From positions 51,974,451 to 52,038,450 of the forward strand of contig CM019070.1 of the NCBI GenBank assembly GCA_009667805.1: a stretch of DNA of 64,000 bases, given 5' to 3'. This DNA comes from Leptobrachium leishanense (Eukaryota; Chordata; Amphibia; Anura; Megophryidae). The notes beneath the pieces are model-generated. The model saw nothing but the letters and a program-made list of their open reading frames with translations, did not search any database and was not told the DNA's origin. This document shows, in pieces, positions 54,666 to 64,000 of the stretch. How positions within the stretch are numbered: the first letter of the stretch is position 1; each line of letters begins with the position of its first letter. The translations under genes were made by a program, and so were the position numbers.

Positions 54666-57507
54666 GATGAAATTTGTCTGTGTGTTTCTGGGATGTGATT
54701 GCAAAGATGTTGCTTGCGAGCTGATCAGTGTACCACCAATGGGATCGTTAAGAGAACCCCCCCCCCCCCGGAATGACCAATATATGATTATTTATAGATA
54801 CTGAAACACATATTGGAAGATAAATAAACTGTAAATTGTGTTCATATTAATCTGTTTATATGAGCACATTAGTTCCTGAAGAATCTGATAGCGTTCCATC
54901 TTTTCCTCAGCCGTCAATGTGCAATTGTATATAATTTTTATACACCGTATTAAATATTTGCTGTGTATGTGGAGATATATATATCTCATACCACTATAAC
55001 ATTACAAACATTAGGCATACGATTGTTTATATTGTATGAATTTGACTAAACTGTAAGACCACGAGAAACCGAAGTCGAACAATGGGAATGTAATGTGTTT
55101 ATAATGAACGTTCCTCTGTGAGACCTGCAATACAGACTCCTACTAATCACATTATAAACCCTACATGACACATAGCACCTAAAAGCTTAAGTGGGCAAAA
55201 CTCCTAGTGATGACATGCAGAGCCTCATGGGACAGGTTGGTGTACGTTGATGGGTAGGCCGACCAAAATCTCCATGGGGTGTCGGTTTACAATCTGACAG
55301 GATGCATGACACCGCTCGCTGGCTACCAGAGTGATCGGATGGGCTTTGGGGAACATTAGATTACGTAAAAGGATGACACATGTTTTCTAAGAGCATCCAC
55401 AATGGCGTGTCAGTTACAGTGCAAATATTTGAAGAGCATTATATAATTTTCCATGTGTGGGACAGCGGCTCTGAGTGTCTATGTGTTCTTTAAAAGCTTC
55501 TCTGGCTGAGCAAGAATTAATTATTGATGTTTACATCAAGAAACGTCACATTATGTCAGTGTCTTCATTTCTGTACGTAGTTCTACATTCTCAGGTTCTG
55601 GTCATTTGGTCCTTAAATGTATCTTTATCTAAGATGAATTGTGAGTGTGAAAGAATATTCTACGTAATCGTACACAGGATGAAAGGGATCGAATCGAAGG
55701 CTAATATAATGTATTTACCCTGGAAAAGAATCATAAGAGGTAACCTCTCGGCAGTGGACAATATCCATTAGTGGAGGACATTAAGGCTTTCTTCAGGGAA
55801 CATTTCAACCCACAGACTGTGCAAATAACAAGGGGCAACCACGATCATGACAGAACAGTGATCCCGTCTTAAAGAAAAGAGATTCCTCGTAGTGAGGGCC
55901 ATAAAGTTGTGGAATGCGCTCTTTATCGTTTCTTTATACAGCTCCGACAGATTCCATGGGATGAGATAAACTGACCAAAGACTATAACAAGACCGCAAAC
56001 CGGTGCAGTTGGTTTTGAGAGCTTTCTTTCAAACTTTCTGTCTAAAGAACTAGAGAGGTGCCCCGTTTGACATGGGGAATTGGAAAACTAGTTCTATTAA
56101 TGGATACTTAGACAGGGCGTATTACAATGGCCAGTTTATTCCCCACCTTCCAGTTTAATCATTGATAGGCAAAGGGGAAGTCGAGTGCTTTCCTGAATCT
56201 GAACAAACAAAATTAATTACAATATGTCCTGTGATCACTCGCTAAATTTAAGCATCCCATATCTGAAATGCTTAAATGGAAATGGCATGAATGTCTTAAT
56301 TTTTCAGGTTTTGTAATCTTTCCATATTCGATATCTTGGGGATGGGACTTCTATTCTGCAATATTTCTGAATTCCAGATCAGTGATACTCAACTGGTCTA
56401 TATTCCTTTGCCTTAGAGCTCTTCCAAGCTAAAAATTAAAGTTATTGCTAGTTTCCCCCCCCCCCAGACAACCTGCATTGAATTGCTGACAACTAACGCT
56501 TCACTTTTTATTATATTGTGGGTAAACAAACATGCGGTCCTACGTTTGGTTGCCCTGATGGATATGCATGGTCTGGAAGCTGTACCTTCTTGTTATTTGC
56601 ACCTTTTTGAGAAGACCAACTCGTCCAGACAGTAATTTGAACACCATAGAATGAGTAGCGAATACATTATGAATTATAAATGACTCTTAACAAAACACAT
56701 ATCTTTTTAGATAAATAAAATGTGGCAAGTCACTGCATATTATAATTCATACTTATTGTTTCAGAACCATAAAATACTAGACTTTCTAGGAAATGTGAAC
56801 GGTTTAGTTTGATGTAATAAATTTGGTGGTGGGCTCTAACCGTAATCTCGGATAATCCCATGGGATTTTATGCTACTCTATATTAGTGCCATTTCAAAAT
56901 CTCTGGGGGTTTCGTTTTTCACGTAACTGTGCCATTCTTTAGATCGGTCGTATTAAAATCTTCTGTATGGTGTCTCATGTTCTTGGGATATTGAGGGGGA
57001 TTTTAAGTCTTCAAAGTCAAACCTGTAGGAATTGTCTGAGTTTACAAACTTTACTTAAAATTTTTTTTAAAAAATATATCCGGATGCGTTCCAGGATGCA
57101 GATCAAAACCCCACAACGATTCAATAAATAGGAGCCTAAATGGTGGTCCTTGGTAATGTCTCGGTAAAAGCAATAAACCACTCTGAATGGTCTACGAGCA
57201 AGCAAGGGCAAGGGTCGAAGAAATCCCTAAATCAAGGCGACATGCTGAGGTCAAGGAGCAAAAGAAATCCGTCGCCAACAAAGCCAAGGTCAAAGACATA
57301 GAAGTAACGCATTGAAGGGAAATGGAAACAACTACAGGGCCCAGTAAACAGGAAGAGGGACTATTTAACTACCCCCAGAGAGGCAGAACGTCCAGGCCCT
57401 CCCCTTAGCAAAATTCTAGATATGATGCCCTACTGATACAATGTTGCTAGAGTTGTAGTGCTATACAACTCTTAACGGCAACATTTTAAATGTTTATGGC
57501 TAGATTG
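54666..57507. other. Long unassigned stretch
   Basis: No gene supported. 55860-55945 reads RLKEKRFLVVRAIKLWNAL on plus, similar to the C-terminal RT pattern of CR1/L2-type LINEs, and could be a small LINE relic. C-runs at 54759 and 56454. Confidence 0.35.
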
Positions 57508-57843
57508 TTACTCCGCAGTGTAAAATGTGTGTACAGATCTTGATCCGTAGTGTAGAATGTATGTACAGATCTTGTTCCGTAGTGTAAAATGTGTGTACAT
57601 ATCTTGATCCGTAGTGTAAAATGTGTGTACATATCTTTCTTGATCCGTAGTGTAAAATGTGTGTACATATCTTTCTTGATCCGTAGTGTAAAATGTGTGT
57701 ACATATCTTTCTTGATTCGTAGTGTAAAATGTGTGTACATATCTTTCTTGATTCGTAGTGTAAAATGTGTTTACAGATCTTTATCCGTAGTGTAAAATGT
57801 ATGTACAGATCTTGTTCCGTAGTGTAAAATGTGTGTACATGAT
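57508..57843. repeat. 32-36-bp minisatellite, about 10 units
   Basis: Unit CCGTAGTGTAAAATGTGTGT followed by ACATATCTTTCTTGAT, with 32-bp versions at the ends and 36-bp versions in the middle. Open frames through it on both strands follow from unit composition. Confidence 0.93.
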
Positions 57844-58471
57844 TTTTCCCTAGTTTCAGGGACACTTCAAGAGTCAGACATCTTCAGCCAATTTTGTTTT
57901 TGTAGGTGGATAAAATGTGTAGTAGATTGTAGAAGCTGCGAAGATGAAGCTGCAATTTCCCCGACACACAATCCCATAATTCAGAGTTTCTATAGAGTCC
58001 ACGGCCCACCATCTCTTAAAGGAGCCAGGTGTGTGTGTGTGTGTGTGTGTAACAGCCATGAGAGCCATAGTGCTATCGCTATGTGTGACATGGTACCCAT
58101 GTGAGGTGACATCACATCATTGTCAGTGGCCATTTTGTTATGAACACTGGCATATTACAGGCAGCGCTGGTCTTTTTGGCCAGAGTATCGAAAAGGCACA
58201 GTATGTCCCTGAAAGAGACTTTCGCATCACTTACACACAGAATTGTGCCAGTCACAGGAGTCATTAAATGATCACATTAGTCCTCTTTTTTTTGATTATG
58301 CCTCACATAAAAAATACCAGTTAATAGACCTGATAATTTTCCCAGTTTATTTTAAATGCTACTGGTAATGATCAATGGACTTTTTTTCCATCGATTTCGT
58401 GTCAGTATTTAGATTAAATATTGGTAAAATCACACTTTTCTATGCTCTTCTTTTTTGTTCCTTTTTAATGA
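57844..58471. other. Unassigned spacer with (GT)n
   Basis: (GT)n at 58029-58050. Otherwise nothing recognised. Confidence 0.35.
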
Positions 58472-58912
58472 GGCTAGGGTCAGATGAGCGCATTTTGTAC
58501 GGACTGTGCGTCCGTGCAGTACGGACGTACTTACTGACTGACAACAAGGTAGTGGCCACACAGTCCATTTTTTTGACTGACGTATTATTTGACTGATGTA
58601 GCAGGGAAAATAAATTAAAATGAAAAAACATTCTGTCCGTCAAAAATGCTGGACGTATAAATGCAGTCCGTCTGACCACGTTTCATCACTCACACACAAA
58701 GCTACACGGACGTGGCGCACTCCGCACGTCCGTTCTAGCAGTATTACGTTCTTGCCTAACCTGCATCCGTTTGCCGCGTACGCCATGCATCCGCACTTCC
58801 GTGCGGACGTACTACGTGTGTGGGGGCTCCATTGGTCAGAATGCTATGCTGCCACGGACGTACTTATGTGTGGCAACACGGACGTGATAACTGCGCTCGT
58901 CTGTCCCCATCC
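58472..58912 (-). mobile_element. GGCTAGGGTCAGAC MITE, copy G
   Basis: 441 bp, left GGCTAGGGTCAGATGAGCGC, right decayed (GGATGGGGACAGACGAGCGC reversed). Subtype of copies A and C, inverted relative to them. Confidence 0.8.
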
Positions 58913-58920
58913 TTAACAGT

Positions 58921-59320
58921 TACTTATTATCCTATATTTATATAGCGCCACACATATTCCGCAGCGCTTTACAAGTTCAGTGTACAAGGGGTTGATACAT
59001 TGGAATATCACACATGGATGATGACCTGATTCAGGGGGACCCTGTTCCCAAGGGAACTTACAATCTATGAGATGTACAAGTATTTTGTGAGGTAGGCGCA
59101 TCCATATCGTTGGGTGTCTTGCCCAAGGACACTTGCTGGTGGCGTCTTCTAAGTGGAATAGAGTCGTCTTTCCCTGATTGTAGCGATAATCGGCGACCTG
59201 GTGGTTAGGTTGAACCCGCTTCTCGTAAAGTCGACTTCTCCACAGTTGTATCGGAGGGATGTGCCGAACAGGACCTTGACTTGATTCTCCACGGTCGAAG
59301 GGTATAGATGTTACCACTGG
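58921..59320 (-). mobile_element. tRNA-derived SINE with L2-type tail
   Basis: On the minus strand: a box B-like GGGTTCAACC (near 59208), a body with AAGTGTCCTTGGGCAAGACA (59115-59134), then AGATTGTAAGTTCCCTTGGG and the end GCGCTGCGGAATATGTGTGG with CGCTATATAAATATA, which matches the L2 3' end at 50230-50270. Confidence 0.62.
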
Positions 59321-59334
59321 ACTCCACGGCCGAT

Positions 59335-59470
59335 ATTGTGTGGTAGGCAAGTGTGTACCGTTAGGTGTCTTGCCCAAGGACACTTACTGGAGAGATGCTC
59401 TGGCCGGGATCGAACCTGTGACTCCACAGTTATAGAGCAGTGATGTTACCTCTACTCCATCCAGACAGTT
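59335..59470 (-). mobile_element. tRNA-derived SINE head and body
   Basis: On the minus strand: GGATGGAGTAGAGGTAACAT (box A region), GGTTCGATCCC (box B, perfect), then AAGTGTCCTTGGGCAAGACA. Same head type as 28473-28690. Confidence 0.68.
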
Positions 59471-61042
59471 ACTTTAATAGAACTTTTTCCACTAAATATT
59501 AAACGGTGTTACAAAATGGTTTGCTAATGTGGATATCCACAAAGATATGTACCAAACATCAAGGGGTAGGTTACCACTTTTGTTCCTGAGGAAGTCCCAT
59601 CTGGGAAGAAACGCGTTCAGCTGGACAATATTACACAGATTGTTCCCAGTATATGCTTATAAATATTACTCATTATATACAATTGATGATTTGCTACATT
59701 ATTTGCTGTATTCTGTTTATTTCAATATCGCTTACTATCAGACCAGAACAGGGTCAGCCATAGCAAATCACTGGAGGATGATGGGGCGATCTTTAACAAG
59801 ACGTTCTTGTGAGTGGCCAATTTTATTAGCGCACGAATTGGTACATGTGGGCTATCAAGGGGTAGGTGCCTGGGTGTGTGGCCCCCTGGGGTGATGTATA
59901 TACCAGCCGGACATGGAATACACAGTTTTGATGACTTGTGTCCTGCAGCTGTAGAAATAACAGAATCCTGCTACTTAGAATATTTAAGTTTCTAGGAAAA
60001 TGTAAAGGGATACTGGCTTGCTAATGTGTGTCCACTATTGGTACTAGTAAGTGGCTACATTGTCTACACTAGTCAATTAAAACTGCTTTGCCTTATGTTT
60101 GTTTCCACATCTTCTACCTTGGAAGAACCATGCGATGGATTGTTCTTGAATTGGACTTCCTTTTCACTATAGTCGCATGGGTTTTAATTTTCTGGGTCTC
60201 CTTTTAGACATGTGATTCTAAGCAAGTGGATGCCAGGGACATAATAATTAACGTACTAGGAAAAAAATATCCTGTTGGACCAAATTATTTGGTCAAAATT
60301 CTCAAGTCTCTGCGTGTCCGCATTAGAGCTTTCTTTTCCTGTCTGAGGAAATTTACCATACATGAAACAGGTTTCACAACGTAGGGAGCAAAATATAAAA
60401 ACTCTTAATATATGGGGATAAAAAGTGAAAAATAAACCGTGGTATGTGCAAACATTTATAAAAATTTGCTTTCATGTGTGCGTTAATTAAAAATGAAAAA
60501 ACTTCATTCTCATTGCTTTATATATGTAATTCTTCAATTCAATAGGTGGTATTTTCTGCAGATCTTTCGGTCTTTTTTAATGGGCCCACCCAGCTTGCCA
60601 TGCAGTCGCTTGCATATAAATGGCAGCTGGGTTCACAGTCTGTTCTGCAGATCCCCAGGCCAATGCCACATAGTACGACAAAAGGCAAGGAATGCGCTTT
60701 GCTTCCCATGGACAAACGGATATAGTGATAAGCAAACTGTACTCGGCATGTTTAGAAGCCAAATACATCCACAGCTGTCCGACAACCTTTGTTGGGAGCC
60801 CCCCCCCCCACCCCAACTCTTGTTGGTACTTTGTTTCTACACACAGACATAACAATATAAACTAAATGCTACCCGGGACAAAGATACATACAAAAGGCAA
60901 AATGTGTATTATAATGAAGTGCACCCATTATTACAACGTGTATTTAACTTTTTTAGTTTTGTTACACTAACTATGGTGAATTAGTCAATTTTTCTTGTTA
61001 GGGACACGGATTGGGATTGGCTCAGAAAAAAAAGAATGGTGG
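59471..61042. other. Unassigned stretch with motifs 7 and 8
   Basis: 59586-59620 carries motif 7. A weaker CTGAGGA...GAAACAGG pair is at 60343-60372. C-run near 60800. No gene supported. Confidence 0.35.
59586..59620 (+). other. Hammerhead-core-like motif 7
   Basis: CTGAGGA, AG, TCCC, ATCT, GGGA, A, GAAACGCGTT. Both boxes match and TCCC/GGGA pair. Confidence 0.4.
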
Positions 61043-61050
61043 GTGTAGGT

Positions 61051-61180
61051 CAGGGATGTCAAACTCCAGCCTCCTGGGTATTGATGGCCTACATTTTCCA
61101 GAAACTCTGCGATAGATGACCGGAGAATCATGGGAGTTGTAGTTGAGCAACATCTGGAGGGCTAGAGTTCGATATCCCTG
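61051..61180. mobile_element. hAT fold-back MITE (CAGGGATGTCAAAC)
   Basis: 130 bp. Left CAGGGATGTCAAACTCCAGC, right (reverse complement) CAGGGATATCGAACTCTAGC. Flanks GTGTAGGT and GTGTAGAT, one mismatch. Same group as 43149-43312. Confidence 0.85.
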
Positions 61181-61188
61181 GTGTAGAT

Positions 61189-61357
61189 CAGGGCTCAAAA
61201 TTTCCACTCGCCTACTCGCATTTGGCGAGTGGAAATTAAGTGAGGGCTACTGGAAATGCACACCCAGGCAGCACAATAATTTATTATGTGCTGCTTTCGC
61301 AACATGTTCTGGCTGGGTATACATGTATCTGGGGTCTGTTGTCTGGGTATGCATATA
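61189..61357. repeat. Short inverted repeat and spacer
   Basis: ATTTCCACTCGCC at 61200-61212 faces GGCGAGTGGAAAT at 61224-61236. CAGGGCTCAAAATTTCC at 61189 looks like a hAT left end without a partner. Confidence 0.5.
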
Positions 61358-62789
61358 CAGTTGTGTTCAAAATTATTCAACCCCCAATGCTGTAAAGGGT
61401 TTTAGGGAATTTAGTGTACATTTGTAATTGTATTCAGAATGAAATCCTACAAGGACTTTTTAAAGAACCATATGCAACTAAAATGACATCAATTGGTTTT
61501 GTAATACAGTAGTAAATATTTATTTTGTGAATTCTTCATTGACACAATTATTCAACCCCTTAAAGACTACCACTCTTCATTCAAGTGTTTTCAATCAGGT
61601 ATTGAAAACACCTGTGGATGTCACGGAGCAGCAATAAAGCATAATAGGCACCAATTAGGCAGCTTTAAAATGACTGTGATACTCAGCTCCTTCTAGACAT
61701 TTACTGGTGCGGTTACAAACATGGTGAAGTCAAGAGAATGGTCCAGGAAGACAAGAGAAGAGGTGATTACTCTTCACAGGAAGGGCAATGGCTGTACGAA
61801 GATTGCAAAGATGTTAAACATACCAATAGAGACCATAGGAAGCATCATTCGCAAATTCAAGGCAAAGGGCACTGTTGAAACGCTACCTGGTCGTGGCAGA
61901 AAGAAGATGCTGACTTCGACTGCTGTGCGCTACCTGAAGCGTAGAGTGGAGAAAAGTCCCCGTGTGACTGCTGAGGAACTGAGAAAAGATTTGTCAGATG
62001 TGGGTACTGAAGTTTCAGCTCAGACAATACGGCACACACTGCGTAATGAAGGCCTCCATGCCAGAACTCCCAGGCGCACCCCCTTGCTGTCTCCAAAGAA
62101 TAAGAGTCGACTGCAGTATGCCAAAAGTCATGTGGACAAACCACAGAAGTTTTGGGATAGTGTTCTGTGAACTGATGAAACAAAATTAGAACTGTTTGGG
62201 CCCATGGATCAACTCTATGTTTGGAGGAGGAAGAACCAGGCCCATGAAGAAAAGAACACCTTGCCTACTGTGAAGCATGGCGGGGGGGTCAATCATGCTT
62301 TGGGGCTGTTTTGCTTCTGCAGGTACAGGGAAGTTTCAGCGTGTGCAAGGTACCATGAATTCTCTTCAGTACCAGGAGATATTGGATGACAATGTGATGC
62401 AGTCCGTCACAAACCTGAGGCTTGGGAGACGTTGGACCTTTCAACAGGACAATGATCCCAAGCATACCTCCAAGTCCACTAGAGCATGGTTGCAGATTAA
62501 AGGCTGGAACATTTTGGAGTGGCCATCGCAGTCACCTGACTTAAATCCGATTGAGAACCTCTGGTGGGACTTAAAGAAAGCCGTTGCAGTGCGCAAGCCT
62601 AAGAATGTGACTGAACTGGAGGCTTTTGCCCATGACGAATGGGCGAAGATACCCGTAGATGGCTGCAAGACACTTGTGTCAAGCTATGCTTCACGTTTTA
62701 AAAGCTGTTATAACTGTAAAAGGATGTTGTACTAAGTACTAAGATTGAATGTCACTTGGGGGTTGAATAAAACTGATAATGATGTGAGC
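61358..62789 (+). mobile_element. Tc1-type transposon, copy 2, right-truncated
   Basis: Left TIR CAGTTGTGTTCAAAATTATT after TA, collinear with copy 1 read from its other strand. Homology stops at GATGTGAGCAC (62789), so about 180 bp with the right TIR are missing. Without one TIR it could not move. Confidence 0.9.
61721..62734 (+). pseudogene. Tc1 transposase (copy 2), one stop and one frameshift
   Basis: ATG at 61721. N-terminal DNA-binding domain (NIPIETIGSIIRKFKAKG, GRGRKK), a second helix domain (SPRVTAEELRKDLSD), then a stop TGA at 62168 where other Tc1 proteins usually have Trp, just before TDETKLELFG (first catalytic Asp). A shift at a G-run near 62282 moves phase; then GGSIMLWGCFASAG, WTFQQDNDPKHTSKS (second Asp) and LNPIENLWWDLKKAV (Glu). 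Thirty-four residues lie between the second Asp and the Glu, the DD34E spacing of Tc1. Stop at 62732. Better preserved than copy 1. Confidence 0.92.
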
Positions 62790-62873
62790 ACATTAGCACA
62801 TGCTTGCGTTTTGTGACGAGTAGCCTGAAGGCTATTTCCAATATTTTAGATTTAAAACCTGAAGGGCCCTATT

Positions 62874-62990
62874 CCATAGTTGGTGTAAACTTAACCAGAG
62901 CTGTTGTAAACTTACCAGAGCCATTATAGTCTATGGAGTCAAGTTTACAACAGCTCTGGTTAAATTAGCACAAACTTTGGAATACTGCCC
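62874..62990. mobile_element. Small MITE with perfect 23-bp internal inverted repeat
   Basis: 117 bp, ends GGGCCCTATTCCATAGTTGG and, reverse complemented, GGGCAGTATTCCAAAGTTTG; flanks GAA and GAC. Arms 62891-62913 and 62941-62963 are exact reverse complements. The ends resemble the GGGGCCCTATTA family at 27338. Confidence 0.65.
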
Positions 62991-63062
62991 GACCTATTTA
63001 TATTTAATGGAATTTACTTAATACTCATGGTTGTAAAGTCATGTTTTTTACAAAGCGTTTAA

Positions 63063-63488
63063 GGCTATGGTCAGACGAAAGCATTTTTCACGTTGTCCGT
63101 GAAAAAGTGCGTTCGAACGAATGGATGTATTTTTTCACGGAATACGCGATAGCGGTCATACGATGCGCATTTTCGTACGTGATTTTGTACGGATCATCAA
63201 TAAAACCCTTTTGCATCTGGATGTTATGTTGGCCGGACGTGTGCAGCGTCTGACGTCTCCCAATCACGCAAACACGCCGCTATGCGGACGCAGCGCACTC
63301 TGTACATCAGTAGTAGCGGTTTGACTTTCTCGAAAAAATGCGTTCGTTGGCCACTTGCGTTGCACGGACGAACTTTCGTGCGGCCGTTCGTCGTATGTTC
63401 CCCGGCATTGGACGTCATTTGCTGCTAGCACGGCCGTGATTTTGTGCGGCTAAACGCACGTGAAAAATGCGTTCGTCTGACCCTAGCC
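63063..63488 (-). mobile_element. GGCTAGGGTCAGAC MITE, copy H
   Basis: 426 bp flanked by TAA on both sides (63060-63062, 63489-63491). Left GGCTATGGTCAGACGAAAGC, right (reverse complement) GGCTAGGGTCAGACGAACGC. Inverted relative to B, E and F. Confidence 0.88.
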
Positions 63489-63491
63489 TAA

Positions 63492-64000
63492 AGGTGGCAA
63501 ATACCCTGAGTAGCTATGGAGCTTTTTCATTAAACCATTGTGATTTATTGCTGGTTTCATATAATTTCTTTTTTTTTTTTTTTGTTCTCTGCTGTTGTGA
63601 AAAATGTATTTTTAAAAGGTTATACCAGCTGATAGATGTCGAGTAGCTAGTGACGACGCAAACGCACAGTGATGGGTAAAATGATTTTAATTTAAAAATA
63701 AAACGTTAAAACCGAAAGATAATAAAGGTAAAACATTCTTAAACTTATCCCTGAACCCTGCAATAAAACACTCAGCATAGGCAAGTGATATAAAAGGGAT
63801 CAACAAGATCAACAGTCATTTACCCATCCAAATATGCACAGCACATGGCACAGCCATGTTCTCAGGTCCAAGCCAAAGCACTGATCCTCTCCTAGAACTC
63901 CTGGTTGAATGAAGAGAAGGTTGGACTAGAGTCTGGTCTCCACCCACTAAAGTGACATGCCTCCCACCAACAACATGTATACACCTTTATTCCCAGTGGG
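63492..64000. other. Unassigned end of window
   Basis: T-run at 63569-63583. No gene or repeat recognised. Confidence 0.3.

Noticed and set aside
57500..57865. Repeat protein frames on both strands at the 36-bp minisatellite
   Set aside because: Unit composition explains both.
59340..59470. A functional tRNA gene
   Set aside because: Box A and box B words are present, but the sequence continues into a SINE body and lacks a convincing cloverleaf.
1..64000. CRISPR array, prophage or bacterial operon
   Set aside because: Tandem repeats here have no unique spacers, and the coding content is eukaryotic retroelement and transposon only.

Overview
This is a vertebrate, most likely amphibian (anuran), intergenic or intronic window made almost entirely of transposable elements. 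Three things point there: the mix of element clades (Tx1-like L1, L2, CR1, a Gmr1-like Ty3/gypsy element, Tc1, many hAT and PIF/Harbinger-type MITEs), the lack of any long host ORF, and the AT-rich spacer with microsatellites. The species call is inference. No bacterial, plasmid, CRISPR or rRNA/tRNA gene was seen.

Layout. 1-7602: a long Tx1/L1-type LINE on + (ORF1, then endonuclease-RT ORF2), split by a 1.9 kb hAT element with perfect 8-bp target duplications. That hAT itself carries a Harbinger-like element. 9347-12943: a near full-length L2-type LINE on -, split by a CR1 tail. 12983-13094: first of several hairpin (fold-back) elements. 14772-14811 and 45703-45792: two candidate host exons on +, both ending in phase 0 before a consensus donor. 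15240-18362: nested MITEs. 19018-22197: a 53-bp minisatellite, then a hAT element whose body is a 1.1 kb minisatellite. 25660-26921: a 1.26 kb inverted repeat. 27338-28043: full-length Harbinger-like MITE. 28198-29461: hAT element with two nested insertions. 29845-33280: 5'-truncated Gmr1-like gypsy element with a 3' LTR, its RT broken by another hAT. 33504-33938: two more palindromes. 35458-37073 and 61358-62789: two Tc1 elements in opposite orientation. 38707-41354: two MITEs, the second holding another minisatellite-bearing hAT. 43-64 kb: further MITEs, a CR1 and an L2 fragment, tRNA-derived SINEs, a 36-bp minisatellite and long unassigned stretches.

How the parts relate. Target duplications allow relative dating: LINE, then hAT; MITE, then hAT; L2, then CR1; gypsy, then hAT. 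SINE tails match the 3' ends of LINEs in the same window, which fits LINE-driven SINE mobilisation. Two hAT elements with different termini share one minisatellite sequence. A short motif, CTGANGA-A-stem-GAAACG, recurs at least seven times on both strands, mostly with a stem that changes in sequence but keeps its pairing. It sits in or beside three palindromes and resembles the catalytic core of the hammerhead ribozyme. That motif and the minisatellite-carrying hAT elements are the best candidates for something not well described.
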